A stretch of 10,569 bases of DNA from an uncultured Fusobacterium sp. (GCF_905200055.1 NZ_CAJKIS010000063.1:1-10569); one strand, 5' to 3'; counted from the first letter of the stretch, positions 1 through 5,747 are shown. Numbers and translations: made by a program. Notes: generated by a model not told the origin, from the sequence alone.

Positions 1-87
1 CTTTCACAACATTTTATTTTCTTAAATGATATCATATTATAAAAGAAAATTAAAGGCTATAAATAAATTTCTTTTGTCTACAGTCTG

Positions 88-109
88 AAGGGAGTATTTA
101 TACTCCCTT
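88..109. repeat. Perfect palindrome, inverted copy of one at the right end
   Basis: A 10-bp arm AAGGGAGTAT, a TT loop and ATACTCCCTT form a perfect hairpin. The same hairpin lies at 10445-10466. The shared flank (CTGAAGGG beside GTCTACA) is in opposite orientation in the two copies, so the longer block (about 70-113 and 10440-10483) is an inverted repeat near the two window ends. It could be a remnant of a mobile element end or a transcription terminator. I do not recognise the family. Confidence 0.6.
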
Positions 110-113
110 TACT

Positions 114-141
114 ATTGGGTCTTAGCACCTGTGATATGATT
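114..141. repeat. Dispersed 28-bp repeat, copy 1 (element B)
   Basis: The 28-bp block beginning ATTGGGTCTTAGCACC and ending GATATGATT is repeated identically at 525-552. In both places it sits a few bases before a terminator hairpin (152-182 and 555-584). That suggests it is the 3' part of a transcribed structured element. Function unknown. Confidence 0.7.
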
Positions 142-149
142 AAAAAATT

Positions 150-215
150 AAAAAGACAAGGCTTTTGGCAGTCCTTGTCTTTCCGTTCCCATTTTGCTCT
201 GTTTTCATACTGATT
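150..215 (-). ncRNA. Predicted orphan antitoxin-like small RNA 1
   Basis: On the minus strand a near-consensus promoter (TTGAAT at 250-245, a 17-bp spacer, TATAAT at 227-222) should start a transcript near 215. It would end at a hairpin (arms 152-161 and 173-182) followed by a T-rich run on that strand. The stem AAAGACAAGG and the loop beginning ACTGCC closely match the RNA at 832-913, the predicted antitoxin of the type I locus. The -35 and -10 hexamers are identical to those of that RNA. No toxin peptide lies next to it, and its 5' part differs, so its target is probably another mRNA. Start and end are inferred from promoter and terminator only. Confidence 0.6.
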
Positions 216-221
216 AAATAA

Positions 222-250
222 ATTATAGCAAAATTTTAGAGAGTATTCAA
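222..250 (-). promoter_or_regulatory. Promoter of small RNA 1
   Basis: TTGAAT, 17-bp spacer and TATAAT, with TGC directly before the -10 (extended -10). The hexamers are the same as in the antitoxin RNA promoter at 797-825. Confidence 0.65.
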
Positions 251-290
251 TCAAGATGGATAAATCTAATTTTTTTTGATATAATTAGGT

Positions 291-354
291 TACCAAGAAA
301 CATGAATTTTTTCACGGTATTGGGGGAGCTAGGTGCAACTAGCTCCCTAAATTT
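291..354 (+). ncRNA. Possible short RNA ending in a GGGAGCTAG hairpin
   Basis: An extended -10 (TGATATAAT, 277-285) with a weak -35 (TGGATA, 257-262) precedes a hairpin whose arms GGGAGCTAG (324-332) and CTAGCTCCC (339-347) are followed by TAAATTTTTAT. It could yield a transcript of about 65 nt. The same hairpin and its downstream flank recur at 1167-1200, just before the rep repeats. The hexanucleotide loops of the two hairpins (GTGCAA here, TTGCAC there) are exact reverse complements. The hairpin itself is clear; that it ends a discrete RNA is inference. Confidence 0.4.
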
Positions 355-378
355 TTATAAAATAGGGTCATTTATTGT

Positions 379-400
379 ATTGATAATATAACGGCTCTAT
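379..400 (+). repeat. Isolated copy of the rep-upstream repeat core
   Basis: ATTGATAATATAACGGCTCT plus AT matches the core of the tandem repeats at 1223-1416. It lies at the same place relative to an upstream GGGAG hairpin as the 1223 copy. The region 318-400 therefore looks like a diverged duplicate of 1160-1246. No -10 hexamer follows it, unlike the first two tandem copies. Confidence 0.7.
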
Positions 401-472
401 GTTTTGAGAATGATAAAAACTATTAAGTAAGATGAAAAAAATAAAAAAGTATGATATTATATAAATACAAAT

Positions 473-584
473 GAGCTATACGCTTAAGTTCATAGAGAAA
501 TGGTCTTTGCGACCAAGTTATATAATTGGGTCTTAGCACCTGTGATATGATTTTAAAACGAGAAACTTTAAAGTTTCTCGTTTT
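473..584 (+). ncRNA. Structured dispersed element (A plus B) with terminator
   Basis: This stretch holds a block of about 50 bp (473-522) repeated at 10393-10442, then the 28-bp block shared with 114-141, then a perfect 15-bp hairpin (555-569/570-584) followed by TTTT. The block contains a TGGTC-TTTGC-GACCA hairpin and a GAGC...GCTY stem that is perfect in the right-hand copy. Short stems plus a terminator suggest a structured RNA or a mobile-element end. An AT-rich stretch upstream (TATGAT/TATTAT near 450) could hold the promoter. I do not recognise the family. Confidence 0.4.
555..584. terminator. Perfect 15-bp terminator hairpin
   Basis: Arm AAAACGAGAAACTTT (555-569) pairs with AAAGTTTCTCGTTTT (570-584). 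T-rich tracts on both sides allow bidirectional termination. It separates the structured element on the left from the type I toxin locus on the right. Confidence 0.75.
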
Positions 585-601
585 GTTTTATGTTTATAAC
601 T

Positions 602-648
602 AAAAAAACAGATAGTTTTCAAACCTACCACAGTTATCCAACTATCTG
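602..648 (-). terminator. Terminator of the type I toxin mRNA, with antitoxin-complementary loop
   Basis: On the minus strand CAGATAGTT (648-640) pairs with AACTATCTG (617-609), followed by seven T (608-602). The 22-nt loop contains TGTGGTAGG. Its TGTGGTAG is exactly complementary to CTACCACA in the terminator loop of the divergent small RNA (885-900), so the two loops could make an 8-bp kissing contact. Confidence 0.75.
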
Positions 649-669
649 CTTGGACTAATTAATCAAAGA

Positions 670-738
670 TTAAAAAGTCTGTCTTGAAATTAGCATAAAA
701 ATGGCTAAAACCAAGATTAAGAAAAGTATTTTTTTCAA
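670..738 (-). CDS. Small hydrophobic peptide, predicted type I toxin
   Basis: The gene encodes 22 residues from a TTG start (738-736) to TAA (672-670). The peptide begins MKKILFLILV and ends LISRQTF: two lysines, a continuous hydrophobic stretch of about 15 residues, then a short polar tail. This size and pattern match membrane-acting type I toxins such as the Ibs and Fst families, which disturb the inner membrane. I see resemblance in pattern, not proven homology. The TTG is chosen because AAAGGAGG lies 8 nt upstream. A 7-bp hairpin (772-766 with 753-747, 12-nt loop) would hide that site, as known for Fst mRNA. A promoter lies at 788-793, the transcript should end at 602, and the divergent small RNA can pair with codons 2-7. 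The gene is too short for usual gene finders. Confidence 0.7.
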   Translation of the reverse strand: MKKILFLILVLAIFMLISRQTF

Positions 739-746
739 CCTCTCCA

Positions 747-772
747 CCTCCTTTCGTTCGGTTTTAAGGAAG
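747..772 (-). promoter_or_regulatory. Ribosome-site-sequestering hairpin in toxin mRNA leader
   Basis: On the minus strand CTTCCTT (772-766) pairs with AAGGAGG (753-747) across a 12-nt loop, with one G-U pair. The paired AAGGAGG is the Shine-Dalgarno sequence of the toxin peptide, so the fold would keep translation low. Confidence 0.6.
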
Positions 773-787
773 AATACAGCAAGTAGT

Positions 788-825
788 ATTATACCATTGA
801 ATTTCCTAAAAATCTATGGTATAAT
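788..825. promoter_or_regulatory. Divergent toxin/antitoxin promoters in a 10-bp inverted repeat
   Basis: ATTATACCAT (788-797) and ATGGTATAAT (816-825) are perfect inverted repeats, each containing an extended -10 (TGG before TATAAT) facing outward. The plus-strand promoter is strong: TTGAAT (797-802), 17-bp spacer, TATAAT (820-825). The minus-strand promoter has only a weak -35 (TAGATT, 816-811). This predicts more antitoxin RNA than toxin mRNA, as a type I module needs. Confidence 0.7.
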
Positions 826-831
826 CAAAAT

Positions 832-913
832 AAGAAAAGTATTTTTTCGTAAAACGGAATATTAGCAAAAGCAAAAAGACAAGGACTACCACATAATTAA
901 CCTTGTCTTTTTT
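832..913 (+). ncRNA. Predicted type I antitoxin small RNA
   Basis: The transcript should start about 7 nt after TATAAT at 820-825 and end at the hairpin 874-884/901-911 with a T run. Its 5' end (831-847) repeats 17 bases of the plus strand at 718-734, so the RNA is antisense to codons 2-7 of the toxin mRNA. Its terminator loop (885-900) begins ACTACCACA, of which CTACCACA complements TGTGGTAG in the toxin terminator loop. Two separated contact points, one at the start of the toxin gene and one between terminator loops, parallel the Enterococcus par (Fst) design. Here, however, the genes diverge instead of converging, more like tisB/istR or zor/orz. The ends are inferred. Confidence 0.7.
874..913 (+). 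terminator. Terminator of the antitoxin RNA
   Basis: AAAAGACAAGG (874-884), a 16-nt loop and CCTTGTCTTTT (901-911) with further T. The stem sequence is shared with the hairpins at 152-182 and 8759-8796, and with small changes at 8900-8930. Confidence 0.8.
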
Positions 914-999
914 ATCTTAAAACTCCAAGAAGACTCCCACCTCTGTAGGTAGTGAGTAGTTCACCATAGATTATAAAAAATATCTATCCTCAGATCGTC

Positions 1000-1090
1000 C
1001 AAAATCAATTTTGAGCTATTTTACCAACAAAAACGATTAAAAAGTACATAAAAAGAAAAAGAATACCTTAAAAACGATTTTAGAGGGTAT
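1000..1090. repeat. Dispersed 90-bp intergenic repeat, copy 1
   Basis: This diverged repeat starts CAAAATCAATTTTGAG (1000-1015) and ends AAACGATTTTAGAG (1072-1085). A related copy with the same two landmarks about the same distance apart lies at 9668-9752, and a partial copy (AAACGATTTTACGAG) at 3338-3352. No coding potential is apparent. Nothing else is recognisable in 915-1160. Confidence 0.5.
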
Positions 1091-1166
1091 TATGCAGCTT
1101 TGCTAACCAAGAATAGTAAAACTAGCACTAAAAGTAATCTAAGTATGGACAAAATTCATGGTATCG

Positions 1167-1200
1167 GGGAGTTAGTTGCACCTAGCTCCCTAAATTTTTA
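1167..1200 (+). terminator. Terminator hairpin ahead of the rep promoter repeats
   Basis: GGGAGTTAG (1167-1175) pairs with CTAGCTCCC (1182-1190) with one G-U pair, followed by TAAATTTTTA. It would insulate the rep region from upstream transcription. Its loop TTGCAC is the exact complement of the loop GTGCAA at 333-338, so RNAs carrying the two hairpins could interact. Confidence 0.6.
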
Positions 1201-1222
1201 TAAAAATAGGGTCAAAAAATTC

Positions 1223-1416
1223 ATTGATAATATAACGGCTCTATAGTATAATTTGGTTGAGGATTTTTAGTCCTTTTTATTTTTTATGTGATGGGTAAAA
1301 AAAATATATTGATAATATAACGGCTCTATAGTATAATTTGGTTGAGGATTTTTAGTCCTTTTTATTTTTTATGTGATGGGTAAAAAAAATATATTGATAA
1401 TATAACGGCTCTATAG
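1223..1416 (+). repeat. 85-bp tandem repeats upstream of rep (two full, one partial)
   Basis: Units 1223-1307 and 1308-1392 are essentially identical. A third partial unit (1393-1416) keeps only the 24-bp core beginning ATTGATAATATAACGGC. The exact 85-bp spacing and the position directly before the replication gene make this a candidate Rep-binding iteron or origin region. Single core copies lie at 379-400 and, altered, at 8950-8973 and 9638-9650. The cores overlap promoters in the first two units, which would let Rep repress its own gene. Confidence 0.75.
1224..1337 (+). promoter_or_regulatory. Two tandem rep promoters inside the repeats
   Basis: TTGATA at 1224-1229 and TATAAT at 1247-1252 are 17 bp apart; the next unit repeats this at 1309-1314 and 1332-1337. 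The third repeat core (1393-1416) lacks the -10. Each downstream leader contains AGGA-TTTTTAG-TCCT followed by a T-rich tract, a weak possible attenuator. Transcripts would run into the rep ribosome site GGAGG at 1425-1429. Confidence 0.6.
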
Positions 1417-1435
1417 TGTCTTTTGGAGGTTTTTT

Positions 1436-3244
1436 ATGACTGGTTTAGGAAAGAAAAAAGAACTTTATAATTTAAGAAATGGTTATTTAAAATATAATCC
1501 TTATTTTCAATATACTGAAATTAATGTCTATAAATTCTTTGAACTAATATACAGTAGAAATGATGAAATGCCTTTAGAGGAATGTGAGGGAGCTTCTCAA
1601 GAGCATCAAAATCATAAATATCATGGAATAGCTACAGAAATTTTAAAAGATAGAGCAAGACATTTTATGATTTTTAACGATTTGAATTTTTTGGAAGAAA
1701 TTAAAGACAGAGAGTTTGTCATCACAAGCCCCATCAGTTACATAGGGAGAAACAGAACGGCAAAAAACTCAAGATTTTTATATGCTTTTGCCATTGACTT
1801 AGATGGAGTGGTAAAACAGCATATAGAAAACATCTTTTATCAATATAAATCAGGAGCTATGCCAAAACCTAATATCATAGTCAGTTCAGGAAATGGGCTG
1901 CATTTGTATTATATTCTTGAAAAACCTATAGCTCTTTTTGATAATATCAAAATCCTTTTAAAAAGATTTAAGTATGGGTTAATAGATTTGGTTTGGAACA
2001 GCTATACATCAAGCGTCAAGAAAAGACAATATCAAGGAATTTTTCAAGGATTTAGAATCCCTGAAACAAAAACAAAATTTGGAGAAGTTGTAAGAGCTTT
2101 TTATTTAGAAAATTCAGAGCTTTATACTGTAGAAAAACTTAATCATTGGGTAACAGGAAGAAGAAAATTAGTAGATACAGAAATAGACATTATAAATAAA
2201 GCTCTTTATGTTCCGAAAAAATTAACTTTAAAAGAAGCGAAAGAAAAGTACCCTGATTGGTATGAAAGACGGATAGTAAAAGGCGATAAATCTCGTAAAA
2301 AATGGCATATTAAAAGAGATTTATATGATTGGTGGAAAAGAACTATTACAGATAATGAAAAAGTAGTTGAGGGACACAGGTATTTTTGTATAATGAGCCT
2401 TGCTATGTATGGACTAAAATGTGATATACCTTATGAGGAGGTAAAAGCCGACGCATATTCGTTCTTAGAGGAGATGGAAAGTAAGACAGGAAATCAGGAT
2501 AATCATTTTACAGAAGAAGATATAGAGGACGCCCTAAAAGCCTATAAGGAAAGTTATATGACTTTTCCTCGTAAAGATATAGAGATTGTTACAGGTATTT
2601 TGATACCTCCAAATAAGAGAAATTATCAAAAACAAAAAGACCATTTAGAAGAAATTAGAATGATTAGAGATTTAAGAATGAAAAGACAAGGAAAAAAATG
2701 GACAGATAATAATGGAAGAAAATCCAAAAAAGATGAAGTTATAAGCTATTTATTATTTAATCAAAATGCAACAAAATATAAATGTATAAAAGAAACAGGT
2801 CTATCTAAACCAACTGTGTATAAATATTGGGAAGAAGCTCATCAATTTTTAGAAACTTTAAAGCCTAAGTTTTATAAAAATTTTTCTGAAATTCCTTTTG
2901 CAAGAAAAAATAGATTATTTAGAGAAATGACTTGGAGATATAAATTTGATGAAAATATGTCTGAAGAAGATAAAAAAATAATGAGAAAAATAGACTATAT
3001 TCACGAGTTATTAAAATTGGTAAATATACATAATTATGAATGGGCTAAAAATATTTATAAAAAAAGAGAAAAAGATAAAAAAATTATAAAACTAAAAAAC
3101 TTAATAATAAGGCAAAGTATAAAAGCAAAAAATATAGGAAATTTATCTGAATTTAATAAATTAATAAAAGAAGCAGAAACAGAGGAAAAAATTAAAGAAA
3201 TTTGTCTAAAATATGACTTTTTACCTAACTTAGAATTATTTTAA
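1436..3244 (+). CDS. Plasmid replication protein with archaeo-eukaryotic primase (PrimPol) domain
   Basis: This 602-residue protein carries the signature motifs of archaeo-eukaryotic-type primases. AIDLDG (119-124) gives the metal-binding DxD, SSGNGLHLYY (150-159) gives the sxH motif with H156, and QGFRIPETKTK (204-214) gives the basic third motif with R207. Residues about 300-370 resemble the helical PriCT region that follows such domains in plasmid Reps. Residues about 432-470 (KKDEVISYLL to VYKYWEEA) look like a helix-turn-helix. The C-terminus is lysine-rich and helical. It likely starts and primes replication at the adjacent repeats. The ATG has GGAGG 6 nt upstream. It is the only replication gene seen. 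Primase assignment is firm; the initiator role follows from context. Confidence 0.85.
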   Translation: MTGLGKKKELYNLRNGYLKYNPYFQYTEINVYKFFELIYSRNDEMPLEECEGASQEHQNHKYHGIATEILKDRARHFMIFNDLNFLEEIKDREFVITSPISYIGRNRTAKNSRFLYAFAIDLDGVVKQHIENIFYQYKSGAMPKPNIIVSSGNGLHLYYILEKPIALFDNIKILLKRFKYGLIDLVWNSYTSSVKKRQYQGIFQGFRIPETKTKFGEVVRAFYLENSELYTVEKLNHWVTGRRKLVDTEIDIINKALYVPKKLTLKEAKEKYPDWYERRIVKGDKSRKKWHIKRDLYDWWKRTITDNEKVVEGHRYFCIMSLAMYGLKCDIPYEEVKADAYSFLEEMESKTGNQDNHFTEEDIEDALKAYKESYMTFPRKDIEIVTGILIPPNKRNYQKQKDHLEEIRMIRDLRMKRQGKKWTDNNGRKSKKDEVISYLLFNQNATKYKCIKETGLSKPTVYKYWEEAHQFLETLKPKFYKNFSEIPFARKNRLFREMTWRYKFDENMSEEDKKIMRKIDYIHELLKLVNIHNYEWAKNIYKKREKDKKIIKLKNLIIRQSIKAKNIGNLSEFNKLIKEAETEEKIKEICLKYDFLPNLELF

Positions 3245-3316
3245 AAAAAGAAATGCTTAAAACAGCCTTTAAATAGCTTAAATTTGATTTAAAAATCAAA
3301 GGTATAAAACATCAAG

Positions 3317-3366
3317 ATGACCCCGAGAAATGCGTTACAAACGATTTTACGAGGTCATTTTTTTTG
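3317..3366 (+). terminator. Terminator after rep
   Basis: ATGACCCCG (3317-3325) pairs with CGAGGTCAT (3350-3358) with one mismatch, followed by a run of T. The loop and right arm carry ACAAACGATTTTACGAG, a piece of the dispersed repeat seen at 1072-1085 and 9735-9749. A smaller palindrome TTTGATTT/AAATCAAA lies at 3283-3300. Confidence 0.65.
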
Positions 3367-3390
3367 AGCTTCAAAAAATTTTATAAATTT

Positions 3391-3666
3391 TTACTTATTT
3401 TCTTCTTTTTTTTCAGCAAATTTAGTCTTATAATGAGCAACCATTCTAGTAACATCTTCATCAGATAATAATTGTGCATTTTTTATGAAAAGATTAAAAA
3501 GAGGTTTTAGCTTCTTTTCAGCTTCCTTTAACTCAATTTCTTTTAGTCTTTTTTCAATTTCTTTTTTCTTGTTGATAAGTTCCTGTTTAATTTCCTCAGA
3601 AGTCTTGATTTTTTTCTTTGGTTTAGTAGTTTCTAAATTTTCTTGTACTTGGTTAAGTTCTTCCAT
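3391..3666 (-). CDS. Small coiled-coil protein beside oriT, possible mobilization accessory
   Basis: A 91-residue, highly charged protein. Residues about 20-55 (KIKTSEEIKQELINKKKEIE onward) are a strong coiled coil, followed by a short helical tail. Similar small lysine/glutamate-rich coiled-coil proteins (TraD/MobC-like, known from IncQ-type and Gram-positive mobilizable elements) often sit divergently across oriT from the relaxase gene, as this one does. That arrangement is the main reason for the suggestion. The start has AGGAGG 7 nt upstream. A -10-like TATAAT lies at 3712-3707 on the minus strand, so the gene is transcribed away from the mob promoter at 3781-3809. It is a real gene by its ribosome site and composition; the function is uncertain. 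Confidence 0.6.
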   Translation of the reverse strand: MEELNQVQENLETTKPKKKIKTSEEIKQELINKKKEIEKRLKEIELKEAEKKLKPLFNLFIKNAQLLSDEDVTRMVAHYKTKFAEKKEENK

Positions 3667-3763
3667 AGTTAAAACCTCCTGTAAAAAGATTATTTATAGT
3701 AATATTATTATAGTATATTTTAGCCACAATTTCTAGTCCTTCCTTAATTTAGTTATTTTTTGA

Positions 3764-3810
3764 AAGTATACCATTAATTTTTGACAAGTCAAAAAATAAG
3801 AGGTATACTT
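3764..3810 (+). promoter_or_regulatory. Strong mob operon promoter with operator palindromes
   Basis: TTGACA (3781-3786), a 17-bp spacer and TATACT (3804-3809) form a near-consensus promoter. Two nested palindromes overlap it: TTTTTGAC/GTCAAAAA (3778-3785/3788-3795) covers the -35, and AAGTATACC/GGTATACTT (3764-3772/3802-3810) reaches the -10. A repressor should bind here. The ribbon-helix-helix MobC protein is the natural candidate for autoregulation, which is inference. Confidence 0.75.
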
Positions 3811-3847
3811 AATATATATTAAATAAAATTAAGGAAGCAAGCACACT

Positions 3848-3939
3848 GTAAATGACGGCAAATTGATAAATCAATTTGTCATCATTTACGCTCGTTTAGG
3901 GGGATTGCAGTCCCCCTAAAAACCCCTGCTAAAAGCAGG
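3848..3939 (+). other. Candidate origin of transfer (oriT)
   Basis: Three hairpins lie in a row between the mob promoter and mobC. The first is a 20-bp inverted repeat with one mismatch (3848-3867/3870-3889), the second TTTAGGGGGA/TCCCCCTAAA (3895-3904/3911-3920), and the third CCTGCT-AAA-AGCAGG (3925-3939). This G/C-rich palindromic block stands out in an AT-rich plasmid. It lies exactly where relaxase families with a MobC partner place oriT, in the mobC leader. The nick is most likely in or just after the first inverted repeat (CATTTACGCTCG, 3884-3895). I cannot assign the exact base. Confidence 0.65.
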
Positions 3940-3957
3940 AAAGGAGGTATAAATTTT

Positions 3958-4248
3958 TTGAAGAAAAATTTATCATTAAGACTAGATGAAGAAGATTATA
4001 ATTTGCTTGAAACTCAAGCTAAATTATATGGAGTAACAAAGAATGAATTTGTAAGAGTTTTAATAAGAAAAAATATGCTAGGAGATATTCAGGAATTAAA
4101 CGAGAATTTAAAAGATATTTTTAGACTAAAAGTAAGCATAGGAAATAACCTTAACCAAATAGCTAAAAAATGTAACAGTAAAACTATATCAGATTTTAGG
4201 GAAATTCAAAAGGAGTTAGATGACCTATGGCAATCTTTAAAGCGATAG
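3958..4248 (+). CDS. mobC: MobC-type relaxosome accessory protein
   Basis: A 96-residue protein. Residues 1-40 (KKNLSLRLDEEDYNLLETQA onward) form a ribbon-helix-helix DNA-binding domain. IGNNLNQIAKKCN (61-73) is the hallmark of the MobC family, which binds oriT, helps open the DNA and recruits the relaxase. Translation starts at TTG, with AAGGAGG 10 nt upstream; no better start is in frame. The 3' end overlaps the relaxase gene by 22 bases, a sign of translational coupling. It is first in the operon driven from 3781-3809, where it may also repress transcription through the palindromes there. Confidence 0.85.
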   Translation: MKKNLSLRLDEEDYNLLETQAKLYGVTKNEFVRVLIRKNMLGDIQELNENLKDIFRLKVSIGNNLNQIAKKCNSKTISDFREIQKELDDLWQSLKR

Positions 4249-5159
4249 ATAAAAGTAGTAAAAATATAGGTGGCTCAAAAGGTGTCTTAGACTATGTAGG
4301 AAAAAAGGCTGAAAATACAGTCGGAATTAAATGTTCAAATGATTATAAAGAAGCCTTTAAAGACTTCCAAGATATTAAGGAATTTTATAATAAATTAGAG
4401 GACAGACAATATAAGCATTTTACCCATAGTTTTAAGCCAGGAGAAATTGATAAAGAAAGAGCCTTAGAAATGACAGTAAAATTATGTGAAGAAATTTTCC
4501 CTGAAAATCAAGTTTTTATAGCTCAACATACAGACAGAAAACATATCCATAATCATATCGTAGTAAATTCAGTAAATTTTGAGAATGGCGAGAAGTTTTT
4601 CTATGAGAAAGAACAGTTTGAAAAATGGCGAGAACGAGCTGATGAATTAGCCCAAGAATATGGGTTAGAAATTGTACAGCCACAAAAAAAGAATTTAGCA
4701 ATAGGAGAAGTAGTAAGTAAATCAAGAGATACTAGAGAAGTTATAGAGAGAGCTTTGAGGGGAGAAAAACAAAGTGATATAGTTACAGTTTGTTTAGCAG
4801 TAATTCAAGCTGGAGAAGAAGCAAAAGATAAGGAAGATTTTACTAAAATTTTAAAAGAAAAAGGAGTTGATATTGATTGGGGAGAAACTACCAAAGAAGA
4901 TGGCTCTATAAGATATAAAAAATATATAACTTTAACTGTTGATGAAAACCATAGAGTAAGTAAGAAGCCAAAATTTAGATTAGACAGTTTAGAAAAACAT
5001 ATACACCACCCTGCATTTAATACAGAAAAATTGAGAGAACACTTTAAAGAATTAGAACAGAAAAAAGAATTAGAAATCCAACAGAAAAAAGAAAAAGAAA
5101 ATTCGTGGGAAAAGCAACGAAGAATAAGAAGCAGTAATAGAGATGGAATGGAAAGATAA
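4227..5159 (+). CDS. mobA: Relaxase (mobilization nuclease), MobA/VirD2-like
   Basis: A 310-residue protein, essentially the relaxase domain alone. Motif I is VLDYVGKK (20-27) with Y23 as likely catalytic tyrosine. Motif II is around HFTHSFKPGEID (64-75). Motif III is the metal-binding histidine cluster HTDRKHIHNHIVVN (101-114). It should nick one strand at oriT, remain attached to the 5' end and pilot the DNA into a helper conjugation channel. The pattern and the MobC partner suggest the MOBP class, with MOBQ the alternative. The C-terminus (about 275-310) is a charged coiled coil; no helicase or primase domain is fused. The ATG has AAAAGGAG at 4208-4215, inside mobC. No coupling protein or secretion genes are present, so the plasmid is mobilizable, not self-transmissible. 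Confidence 0.9.
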   Translation: MAIFKAIDKSSKNIGGSKGVLDYVGKKAENTVGIKCSNDYKEAFKDFQDIKEFYNKLEDRQYKHFTHSFKPGEIDKERALEMTVKLCEEIFPENQVFIAQHTDRKHIHNHIVVNSVNFENGEKFFYEKEQFEKWRERADELAQEYGLEIVQPQKKNLAIGEVVSKSRDTREVIERALRGEKQSDIVTVCLAVIQAGEEAKDKEDFTKILKEKGVDIDWGETTKEDGSIRYKKYITLTVDENHRVSKKPKFRLDSLEKHIHHPAFNTEKLREHFKELEQKKELEIQQKKEKENSWEKQRRIRSSNRDGMER

Positions 5160-5170
5160 GGAGGAGTTAT

Positions 5171-5683
5171 ATGGCAAATTTATTTGAGGGAGCAAGTAAA
5201 TTAAAAAATGAAGCAGAAGAAATTGATAAAGTTTTAGAAAATCTAAAACTTACATCAGCTAGATTAGAAAAGATAGAAAAGACATTTTCAGAGATTGAAA
5301 AGATAAGTCCTGATTTAGAAAAAATTAACAGAGAAATTAAAGCCATAAAAAGAGAGTATGAAAGTATAGACGGACAGGCTATAAGTAATGCTATAAAAGA
5401 CCTAATGGATAAAATTTATAGTAGCTGGAAGCTTTGGTTATTATATATTCCTTTAGGAAGTTTTTTAATAGCTGTTATGATGGTGGCGTATATATATTTA
5501 ACAAGCGTAAGAAGTTTAAAGGAACAAAATGGAGTTTTAGTAAATAGGTTGGACTCAATTTATAAAATGCACCTACTAGATAAAAAATACTGGTATAATA
5601 AAGAAAATCAAGAGTTATTTTTAAAAGATTATGAGTGGATAAAAAAAGAGATAGCTGAAGAAAAGAAAAAGAATAAGTCTTGA
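5171..5683 (+). CDS. MbeB/MobB-like coiled-coil membrane mobilization protein
   Basis: A 170-residue protein. Residues about 8-66 form a long heptad-rich coiled coil with regular leucine/isoleucine spacing (KLTSARLEKIEKTFSEIEKI). One membrane span follows at about 88-112 (WLLYIPLGSFLIAVMMVAYI), then a charged, partly helical tail. The arrangement resembles MbeB/MobB proteins of mobilizable plasmids, which bind the relaxase and bring the relaxosome to the membrane. It begins 11 bases after the relaxase stop, with AAGGAGG just upstream of the ATG, so it is co-transcribed and co-translated with the mob genes. Position and architecture support the role; no sequence motif proves it. Confidence 0.7.
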   Translation: MANLFEGASKLKNEAEEIDKVLENLKLTSARLEKIEKTFSEIEKISPDLEKINREIKAIKREYESIDGQAISNAIKDLMDKIYSSWKLWLLYIPLGSFLIAVMMVAYIYLTSVRSLKEQNGVLVNRLDSIYKMHLLDKKYWYNKENQELFLKDYEWIKKEIAEEKKKNKS

Positions 5684-5747
5684 AATTAATATATAATTAC
5701 TTTAAAATAAAATATGGTTAATTATATGGGTAGGAGGGAAAATATAT

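Noticed and set aside
135..203. A 22-codon frame inside small RNA 1 on the minus strand
   Set aside because: It has no ribosome site and runs through the terminator hairpin; the RNA reading is simpler.
302..391. A 29-codon hydrophobic ORF starting MNFFTV
   Set aside because: No ribosome-binding site, and the homologous copy near 1159 has an early stop, so the reading frame is not conserved.
500..550. A 16-codon ORF starting MVFATKLYNW and ending LAPVI, reminiscent of Fst-like toxins
   Set aside because: It lacks a Shine-Dalgarno sequence, and the right-hand copy of the block (ATG near 10420) stops after seven codons. The similarity to Fst is limited to a few residues.
1223..1416. Three evenly spaced 24-bp repeats resembling a CRISPR array
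   Set aside because: The two spacers are identical to each other, the repeats contain promoter hexamers, and no cas gene is present; tandem duplication explains it.
3485..3736. Plus-strand hydrophobic frame opposite the coiled-coil gene
   Set aside because: Composition is the complement of a lysine/glutamate-rich gene and there is no proper ribosome site.
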